From: Choristoneura fumiferana
Taxonomy: Eukaryota > Arthropoda > Insecta > Lepidoptera > Tortricidae
NCBI RefSeq assembly: GCF_025370935.1
Contig: NC_133492.1
Coordinates: forward strand, 13,621,020 to 13,685,019
DNA: 64,000 nt
Direction of reading: 5' to 3'
The notes below the pieces were generated by a model that saw only the letters and a program-made list of their open reading frames with translations, was not told the origin of the DNA and did no database searches. The translations under genes were made by a program, and so were the position numbers. This document shows, one piece after another, positions 56,022-64,000 of this stretch; within the stretch, counting starts at the first letter, position 1; each line of letters opens with the position of its first letter.

Positions 56022-56141
56022 AGCATGCCACAGTGTTGCATAGTCCCCATTTTGTTCGGAAAAAAGGGAGGACAAAGGATTCCGAAAGACAAAACTGTCT
56101 CAAAACACAGACATTCATTGCCCCGAAACGCATATTTGCCA
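56022..56141 (+). pseudogene. Second THAP-like N-terminus, decayed
   Basis: ATG opens MPQCCIV, then FGKKGGQRIPKDK and a stop after about 39 codons. MPxCCV, a basic stretch and RIPKDK follow the order of THAP domains (MPxCxVxxC ... FFRIPKD), but the second Cys is not in frame. No inverted repeats were found around it. Confidence 0.35.
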
Positions 56142-56689
56142 TAATTAATTTCAGATATTGCAAAATATTCACAAAATTATTCTAATTATAAATAAACCTG
56201 CGTAGCTCACCCAAAAACTGTGACATTTGACATTTCGGAGACCTTACGCTACACTCTCTATCGGCGAATTCATACGCGATAGCCCTCATTGGTAACTTTG
56301 TCATACAAAAAAAAATTACAACAACTGGGCCCAGTTTCACCTGTGACGGCATAATTTGTTAACACGCATGTAAGTAGGTAGGTAACTATAATAATTTATT
56401 TCTTCCTTATACGTTCACGGAAACAAAGATTGCCAGCAATAATGTTAGGTAGCCCGCAATATTCCGCGCGATGGGCGCCGTAACACAATCTATTTTGATA
56501 GCGGCTTCCACTTATTATTTCCGAAACGAATGCACTGCCCAGAAAGTGTCGCGTAATCTACTTAACGTGGATAAGACATTTCGAATAGGAATTATAGTAA
56601 TAAATAAAAGACTGTACTATAAGTGGGCACTAGCATGGTTTAAAACCAATACTGAAGCGGTATACACCGGTATTAAAAATCATCATCAT

Positions 56690-56993
56690 CATCATCATCC
56701 CAGCCTATATACGTCCCACTGCTGGGCACAGGCCTCCTCTCAGAACAAGAGGGCTTGGGCCATAGTTCCCACGCGGGCCCAGTGCGGATTGGGAACTTCA
56801 CACGCACCATTGAATTGCTTCGCAGGTTTGTGCAGGTTTCCTCACGATGTTTTCCTTCACCGCAAAGCTCGTGGTAAATTTCAAATGTAATTCCGCACAT
56901 GAATTTGGAAAAACTCAGAGGTGCGAGCCGGGGTTTGAACCCACGACCCTCTGTTTGAGAGGCGATAGGTCAAACCACTAGGCCACCACGGCT
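56690..56993 (-). mobile_element. SINE family S1, full length, reverse
   Basis: On the minus strand: ccgtggtggcctagtggttt (A box), gtcgtgggttcaaaccccgg (B box), gctttgcggtgaaggaaaac, gcactgggcccgcgtgggaa, ctgtgcccagcagtgggacg, tataggctggg, then (ATGATG)n. Its well-kept boxes and low divergence make it one of the youngest insertions. The His run in the plus-strand frame here is only the translated tail. Confidence 0.9.
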
Positions 56994-58234
56994 TTTTTTT
57001 TTTAAATAGATACATTTATTTTGGCGTGAATAAATAAGTAGGTTCACCAATCTTTTGCCAAAATGAGTTGATAATAATAATAATATATACCCATGTATAC
57101 CTACCGATTTCGACTTTTCATTGTACTCAACCCCAGAATGCACAGGCGATCAATCAACTCTCTCATTCGTACCCGCGATTTCAGTTATTTAGTAAGTACT
57201 CGCACTTTAATACTAGTATTTTAGTTACAGGTTTTGTACAGGTCTAGTATCGATACTACCAACCATGACACCTATATAAATTTACCAATATCAGGGACAC
57301 TGTACAGGTATTTGAAAATATTGGTATTTTAAACCCTGCGTGATAGGCTAGTCAGCCACACACAAAAAAAATCTAGGTACCTCCAAAAAGATATAAAATC
57401 TAATACCTTTAAACAACAAATTCTAATCTAGCTTGGTCTTATGTCTAGGAAAACGCTGGTTACCGAGTTTAAGCCTGAACGGAGCTCGGTCGTCCAGGTA
57501 CTATAAAATAATGTGAATAACTTTTTTTCTTGTTTTCTTAAACGATTCCGTTTTGCGCACTGAGTACGATTTTTGTTTTGACTACGGATGCAATTTTATT
57601 TACCAAATTAAAACTGGTAAGATAAGTGATAACATATTTCCTTAGAACATTATCTTTCTATGTCTTTTAATTTCAGACTTCCTCATACTGACCCTTATAA
57701 GTGAGGCAGCCTATATAACTTATACTTAATACGTATAGCTTTCAATTTGTAAAGTGGATATAATTTATCAAAAACCCCTGGGACGAATCCACGTTATTAT
57801 AGACGGATGATTTGTAACTTATGGTGAGAAAAATACGGCTGTCTTCTGGCACAAGGATTATTAATCAAAAGCATTTGATATCAGAAAAATATGATTTTCC
57901 TCTTTAGTGGGAGGTCGCCCGATGTTTAAGTTATGCTGTAAATATAGGTCACATAAATGGATGTTCGTTTTGACGTTAAAAGACTAAATTAATTACGAAT
58001 TAGGTTTATACTCGCGCAAGTTGACTGCCAAGTCGTGATAAGAAAATTTGTTTTTCTGAATCAGTACCGCAAATACACTTATCAAAAGTATTTTTTTATC
58101 CCTAGCAAAGAGCTTAGAATATTTAAATATAGGCATATTACTACTGAGGTACACAAGGTATCCTAACAGACTAGTTTTACCTAAGATACAATAATAAGTT
58201 TTTGGAAAAAAAAAACATTTTTAAAACAATATTT
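56994..58234. other. AT-rich intergenic DNA with one repeat
   Basis: 57397-57508 holds taatacctttaaacaaca ... tctagcttggtcttatgtct, aggaaaacgctgg and gagctcggtcgtccaggta. A deleted relative lies at 63281-63345. I recall this as a common moth repeat. No gene. Confidence 0.45.
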
Positions 58235-58592
58235 TTTTGCTGAATGTATTTTTTGTCGACTTAACTTGCATTGTCATCCAAACTACATTTGCATACCAAA
58301 TTTCAAGTCGATGCCATTAACCGTTGAAGAGTTCCGTTCAGTGGAAACGATCCTGGCCGGACTACCAGGATATCACTAAGTACCAAATTATTATATTGTC
58401 ACGAAATTTAAGTACATAAGTAAATAGTATTTGCAGGTGGTATTACTTGCTACCACCGCATCTTGCTCGCTACTCTTGCCGTGAAGCAGCAGTGCTTGCA
58501 CTGTTGTGTTTCGGCGTGGAGAGTAAGACAGCCGCTGAAATTACTGGCACTTGAGGTATCCCATCTTAGGCCTCTAGGTTGGCAACAGATCC
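58235..58592 (+). repeat. Family N repeat followed by a family R fragment
   Basis: 58235-58420 is family N (tttgctgaatgtattttttg, caaatttcaagtcgatgcca, ggccggactaccaggatatc). 58433-58592 is a 3'-truncated family R copy (ttgctaccaccgcatcttgc ... cctctaggttggcaac). Confidence 0.7.
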
Positions 58593-58854
58593 GCTACTTT
58601 TGATGCTGACTGTACACAGGCGACACGCCAAAATTCGTCGTGATCGATTGACGTAGATTATAAGTAAGTTTTTCATACTTGGGGCACATTTAAATTATTT
58701 ATGTTCTCGACTTAAAAGGTAACACCGTGAAAAATTTACAAAATTGTTTATGATTCTAAAAAAAATTTTTGCAATGAACTAAAATATTCGTGGGGCTAAA
58801 ATAAAGAGGACTTAAAATATATCTCGAAAGCAATGTTAAAATAAATACATAATT

Positions 58855-58928
58855 TGTGTACCTGTTTTCTGTATCGCTTACTATTTCTGGTGTACAATAA
58901 AGAGGCATTGTAATGTATTGTACATTAC
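58855..58928 (+). mobile_element. TATTG-tailed repeat, truncated
   Basis: gtgtacctgttttctgtatc, gcttactatttctggtgtac, aataaagaggcattg, then TAATGTATTGTA. Confidence 0.6.
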
Positions 58929-58959
58929 CTTTCACATTGACTTCATGTTCATGAACAAA

Positions 58960-59515
58960 ATAAGTCTGTAAAGCTTGAGGTCCCGGGATCGATTCCCGTG
59001 TCGGGGCACATATTTGTATGAATAACACGAATGTTTGTTCTCGTGTCTTGGGTGTTTAATACGTATTTAAGTGTGTTGTCGTATCTACATAATATAAAAG
59101 TATTTTATTTGTTATTTATTAACTTTACTATATTCACTTTGATGACTACAATTATACATTTATATTTCTTAAAATGTTGTAAAATAAGTAAGGTAAGTAA
59201 TTCTAAGACTAAACGAATGTCATGAAAGCAATATATCTTATAAATATGTTAAGTTTTAAATCTAAGAAGTTTAATTAATTAATATTACATCAAAATTAAT
59301 AAACACATCGTAAATTACCAGAAAATGACAAAAAAAAAACAAAATTAATCAAATAATAATAAATAACACAAAAAAAAACATTTATATATAAAAAAAAAAA
59401 AAAAATCTATATACTTAATTATATTTATCCGTTGCTTATTACCCATAACACAAACTTTGCCAACATACTTTGGGACTAGGTCAATTGGTGTGAATTGTCC
59501 CGTGATATTTATTTA
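58960..59515 (+). mobile_element. SINE family S2 stretched by AT-rich insertion
   Basis: The head gaggtcccgggatcgattcc, cgtgtcggggcacatatttg lies at 58977-59025. The 3' end ttatccgttgcttattaccc ... gggactaggtcaattggtgt lies at 59420-59500. About 310 bases of very AT-rich sequence with long A runs separate them, probably an insertion or expansion. Confidence 0.65.
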
Positions 59516-59559
59516 TTTGATCCCATGGTATTCAGACACTAAATAGATTTGCAAAAAAC

Positions 59560-59780
59560 TACAAAATTATATCGTCCTCCGCATTCCGTGCCGAGCGTGC
59601 GTTGCACGGAATGCCGAGGACCTGGGTTCGATTCCCAGCGCTGGTCTTATTTTTCTGGTTTTTCTGTGCATCTATATTTGAGTTTGTATTTTCGATATAG
59701 GTTTTACGGGAACACCGTAAAAGTAACAAAAAAAATTGGAATTAAAATAAAAAATACAAAAAGATTCCAAAAAACCAATC
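59560..59780 (+). mobile_element. SINE family S3 copy
   Basis: gccgaggacctgggttcgat, tcccagcgctggtcttattt, ttctggtttttctgtgcatc, gagtttgtattttcgatata. The 3' side ends aaaatacaaaaagattccaa, the inverse of the ttggagtctttttgtatttt phrase in the other copies. Confidence 0.7.
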
Positions 59781-60061
59781 TTACAAAATTATAATTATTT
59801 GCTACAGACAGTTTCTTTCCAATTCTTTATAACTGCTCGGACAATCATACGAGAGCCCTCGTACAGACCCGACTTGACCTTTGATTTAGGCAGCCCTTTG
59901 TATGTTTATGAGTGCTTAGAGACACCCGCCGTAACCCCAAAACTGCTTCTTTTCGGGCTTATATTTCAAACAATCCTTTAAGTACCTCAAAACAGAACTG
60001 AAGTGGCGTTGTTTTGCTTTCGTTCCTCTCTTAACAAGTTTAATCTCATAAGCTTAGAGTA
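59781..60061. other. Intergenic DNA
   Basis: No supported feature. Confidence 0.5.
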
Positions 60062-60160
60062 CTTTTTTAGGATTCCGTACCTCAAAAAAACGGAACCCTT
60101 TAAGGGACATTTGCGAATCTATATTAGTCTATCTGTCTGTCTGTCTGTCCGCCTGTCACA
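60062..60160 (-). repeat. Family K-like end fragment
   Basis: ttaggattccgtacctcaaa, aaaacggaaccctttaaggg, then a (CTGT)n tract and ccgcctgtcacagcc: the end of family K, cut short by or adjoining family L. Confidence 0.55.
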
Positions 60161-60356
60161 GCCAAATTCGCTTCGAAAGGACTCAACAGATTATGTTGAA
60201 AATTGATACAAGTAAATATAGATACAGGTAACGTAAATTAACGAGTTTTAAACATGGGGGCCATTTTAAAAAGTGACATGTAAAATAGCCCTTTGCAGCC
60301 TACACACTAATCAGAATTAACGTTTTAATTTTGCTTTTTTTTGTATCTACAGTACA

Positions 60357-60953
60357 GAACCCTTTTTTAGGGTTCCGGAGCCAAAATGGCAAAAACGGAA
60401 CCCTTATAGTTTCACCATGTCTGTCTGTCTGTCTGTCTGGCCGTCCGTCCGCGGCTTTGCTCAGGGACTATCAATGCTAGAAAGCTGTAATTTTGCACGG
60501 ATATATATGTAAACTATGCCGACAAAATGGTACAATAAAAAACTGAAAAAAAAAATTTTTTTAGGGTACCTCCCATAGACGTAAAGTGGGGGTGTTTTTT
60601 TTTCTCATCCAACCCCATAGTGTGTGGTATCGTTGGATAGGTCTTTTAAAACTATAAGGGGCTGCTAAGACGATTTTTCGATTCATTGATTTTTTTGCGA
60701 AATATTCAACATTAAAGTGCAAATTTTCATTAGAATCAAGCGTAAATTTGAAAAAAAAACAGGATGGTAGTGTATATCAAACTTTCAAGGAAAACTATAA
60801 CGGCTAAGTTTTCTTGAGAATTATTAGTAGTTTAAGAGTAAATAGCAGCCTAAGGTATAAAATACGAAATCGTTAGAAAAATATTACTTTGTTTTTTCGT
60901 AATGACTACGGAACCCTATTTTGGGCGTGTCCGACACGCTCTTGGCCGGTTTT
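60357..60953 (-). repeat. Family L repeat, full length, inverted
   Basis: Opens agaacccttttttagggttc, cggagccaaaatggcaaaaa and closes ttttgggcgtgtccgacacg, ctcttggccggtttt. It is the mirror image of 21949-22546 and fixes both ends of the family. Confidence 0.8.
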
Positions 60954-61042
60954 ACATAATTAATTTAAGTTTTAAACAGCGAACCTGATTTTGAAGCGTT
61001 TAATTTAAACCAACATAAGAAGTTATACGATTTAGAGCCTGT

Positions 61043-61175
61043 TTCACCACGGATTAATATATTTTATGTGACAAATAAATGTGAAGCCGTCTTTGTTTGT
61101 TTTTCCAAGTAACGGCGTAAAATAAAATATATATATGTCGCATTAAATTTATCAATGAGTGGTGAAAAATGATTT
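61043..61175. mobile_element. Small MITE with tttcaccac ends
   Basis: The left end tttcaccacggattaata and inverted right end tttcaccactcattgata agree at 14 of 18 bases. The inside shares gtgaagccgtctttgtttg with the hairpin MITEs at 4863 and 17222 (gatgccgtctctatttg), suggesting one superfamily. Confidence 0.5.
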
Positions 61176-61484
61176 TACATTTCAAGACTGTCCTGTTACT
61201 ATATGAGATTTTCTATTTTCATACGGAAAACTAAAAAAAAAAAAATTTTTTTTTATTAGAACAACCCCTTCATGGTTAGTTTTTCAAAAACATTATACCA
61301 AAAACCTTATTATTTGTTAGATCTGAAAGAGATCTGATGAGAGTTACATACTAGAATATTACGTACTTACTTAGTCAAATATAGACATTAGACATCGGTA
61401 TTGCTCGCTAAACATAATAAGTACGCATGGATAAAGATAATATTAATAATAATTACATTATTTGGGACAAATTACACCAAATGA

Positions 61485-61650
61485 ACTAGCCCCAAAGTAA
61501 GCAAAGGTTGTTACTATGGGCGCTAAACAACGGATAGACATACATATACAGATAAATATATAAATAAATACGTACAAACCTATTTGTCCGTCACGGGGAT
61601 CGAACCCGCTACCGCTAGCTTCGTAGTCAGAGTCACTAACAACTTAGCCA
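61485..61650 (-). mobile_element. SINE family S2, reverse
   Basis: Plus strand reads gccccaaagtaagcaaagg, acaacggatagacatacata and tcacggggatcgaacccgct (inverted B box), then agcttcgtagtcagagtc. Confidence 0.65.
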
Positions 61651-64000
61651 TCAGGTCGTCAACGTATGGATTTAGTTAAACGAGTACAAATCTAGCAGGT
61701 CCATATTCCTTAGATCCCTTTAGTTCCAGGCAACCAACCGTTTTTAATTAAGTTCCAAACGAACTTAAGCCGCAATCCGAAAAAATTGAGACAAAAAAGT
61801 CAAAGATTCAATGAGCAAAAAACGGGAATAAAAGATCTGTTTAACTTGGAAATGGATTTCTGCGGTAACCAAAGAAACTTTTTATCTCATTTCTCGCTAA
61901 GATATTTTCGCATTAATCTGATGAAAATAACAACGTGGCTTTCTTCAAGTTTTAAGTACATAAACTTGTTTGAACTGGGAGCAAACGTTTGCGTGAAATG
62001 CTGTATCTTTCTTCTAGTTGCTTTGGGAGCGCACAGGAACACAAGTTTGGGATATTAACTAAGTAAGGAAATTATTGAACAACTTTACTTTTTGAGTATA
62101 GATAGCAACAGTAAAACTGTCCTCTTTATTGGAAACACGGAATTTGCTCAATGGCGGTGTACAGCAAAACGTGATAGACGTAGTATTTTGTAGACGTAGT
62201 GTTTCGTTAGATAAATAACAGGTTTACAATAAAAAAATATCGTAAAAAATCGCACTTTGAGATGTCATATTTGCAAAAAAGCGAAAAACAAAAAATGACA
62301 ATTACTGCAAGTTGTAGGTATAATTAGCAGGGCAATATATTCACAGGTCTACTCGAATCACTTTGATGGACATGTAACGAGTTTAGGAACAGTGACTTAA
62401 TGGAACGCTTTGCATATCCACTTTCAATCCCAGAGTGCCCGTTCGCTGTGGCGATGTGTGGAATAAAATGACAATAATTTTAGCCCCACTACGCCTGTTA
62501 AATAAAACTATTAAATCCCCCACATCGCTCAGCAAAAAAGCAACGAAAACAAGATTAGCATAAAATGAAAAATTCTATCAGAACTCAGAGTAACGCAATT
62601 AAGTAAATCTGTTCGGAATTTAATAAGCCGACCTAAAAACATCAAATAAAGCTCAAGCACGCAAAGGCAGTAACAATAAAAGCGTTCAACAATAAGGAAA
62701 CCGCGGCACAGTTGAATATTTTTATCATTTTCATTAAACTCTCGAGCCAGATGAAACATAACGGATGGGCGAAGTGAGTTGAGCATTGCGGGATTTCTGT
62801 CCAAGTTTCGGCGAAGCGAGCCCCCGGGGAGCGTTTGTCAGCACGGCCCCACGGACGGTTTCTTTAATTCTTCCAAAATTATTATGAAGCTATACTTATT
62901 ATGAAGGCGGTGGTAACAAAATCTTTAATTAAATTGGCTTCAACCCTTGCAATATTAATGCGTTAAAGCCAGACCACGTCCAATGATATCGCGGCGAACT
63001 GGCTAAACGCGATTTGCATTTTTTTTCTCATGCTGAATTTTCATGTGCCTTTTGAGAATAGGAATGTGAAAATTGACCTCAATGTTCTAAACGTCTTTGA
63101 AATAAAATTTAATCCTTTTAAATTGTTTATGGAGGTATGTAAGTAAATTGTACAAAGTAATACCTACCTACTTAGATGTAGTTAGTCTCGTCCTTACTAA
63201 TTTCTAATTGTGAAAGTACTTAATTATATCCTGTCTGTTACCTTTTCATGCTTAAATCGCTGAACCGACTATGTAGATCTAATACCTTTAAACGAGCAAT
63301 TGGTGCCGGATTGGATTGGAGGAGCTCGGTCGCCCAGGTGCTGAAATTAAGTATGAAGTAAACATAGACTTAACTTACATACGTACGTTGAGGTAACATG
63401 TACTAATACTTAAATGGCATGGTCTGAAATAAACATTTAGATAGTAAATTTGAGTTTTAATAACACGCACCATATACATAACGTCACAACACAAAGTAGG
63501 TACGTTAGTTACTTTGTTACATGATCAGTTGGCAAGAGAAACATCAAAGTATTTTACATTAATCACAATAATTAGCACTAATTAATGGCAGCGCTATCAA
63601 TTTCGTTATATAAATTTACACATTTTTTTTTAATACGAGTATTTATAGTGTTACCTAAGATTACCGAGATTGGTAAAAAAAAATTGTTGAATTAAAACCG
63701 TGCACAACTTTCGTAAAAAAGCCAATCTGTCACTTGCCCTATCCATAATAAAAAGGGTGGCGAATGAAAAGATATTTCTACAGTTTTTTCGGATACCCGA
63801 TCTGACTTGACTCGCTTACCCTATCGCCCCATACTTTGATATATCCCCGCTATCAGTACTAAAGCAAAAAGGTTACACGAAATTGAATTGCACGGCATTT
63901 TCGCGGACGGACAAGTCCGTTTATGGCCGGACAAAGAATATAAAATTATTAGAGAACCCAGTTCTTGATGAAACCCTAAAACGTGAAGTATGATAATTTG
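61651..64000. other. Intergenic DNA to the window end
   Basis: Holds a Helitron-like 5' piece at 63190-63275 and a deleted repeat at 63281-63345. The frames at 61786-62058 (plus) and 62529-62804 (minus) have no domain. Bases 62810-62870 are a short GC-rich patch. No gene supported. Confidence 0.45.

Noticed and set aside
56471..56890. 139-codon frame with a His run
   Set aside because: The second half reads through a reverse S1 SINE, and the His run is its (TCATCA)n tail.
62529..62804. 91-codon minus frame resembling a membrane protein
   Set aside because: Leu/Phe/Cys-rich chance translation with no partner exon or family motif.
1..64000. Endogenous viral sequences
   Set aside because: I looked for retroviral or other viral protein signatures and saw none. 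The reverse transcriptase pieces are of non-LTR LINE type.

Overview
The window looks like nuclear DNA from a moth or butterfly (Lepidoptera). It is AT-rich and eukaryotic. It holds one recognisable spliced gene with GT-AG introns. It is also full of repeats I associate from memory with Lepidoptera: RTE-type LINE 3' ends with (TGATGA)n tails, several tRNA-headed SINEs, a poly(A)-tailed SINE-like family, families with 'ggttccgtacc' ends, MITEs, and a Helitron-like element that starts TCCTTACTAATATT and ends CTAG. There is no operon structure, rRNA, functional tRNA gene or CRISPR array. Most open frames longer than 60 codons are chance frames in AT-rich DNA or run through repeats. No family name here has been checked against a database.

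Layout. 1-25,700: no gene I can defend, only dispersed repeats, hairpins and two short segments that fold like the hammerhead ribozymes of Penelope-like elements (3589-3631 plus strand, 16215-16257 minus strand). 25,739-29,981: the best gene, four exons on the plus strand coding for a small secreted astacin-family (M12A) protein of about 200 residues. Its zinc site keeps all three histidines but has Ala where the catalytic Glu belongs, and the Met-turn half of the fold is absent, so it looks like a pseudoprotease or a decaying gene. Its introns carry a CCTAA-containing minisatellite, a SINE, a long foldback element, a LINE fragment and a perfect hairpin. 30,000-49,200: LINE, SINE and MITE debris, including a CR1/Jockey-like reverse transcriptase tail at 35,325-35,760, an RTE fragment split by a SINE at 39,680-40,105, and a second foldback related to the intronic one.

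49,200-51,300: an assembly gap (269 N) flanked by a near-identical direct repeat of about 255 bp. Only the downstream copy has an RTE insertion abutting it, which reads as two haplotypes (empty and filled site) joined end to end. 51,760-54,228: a 2.47-kb DNA transposon candidate with 24-bp terminal inverted repeats, imperfect 8-bp target duplications and a THAP-like zinc-finger exon at its left end (P-superfamily-like), itself invaded by a SINE-like repeat. A second THAP-like start lies at 56,022. 54,700-64,000: more LINE, SINE and MITE copies and AT-rich DNA.

Apart from the astacin-like gene, almost everything supportable is mobile DNA. Nested insertions (7.9-8.8 kb, 39.7-40.1 kb, 51.8-54.2 kb) give relative ages for several families.
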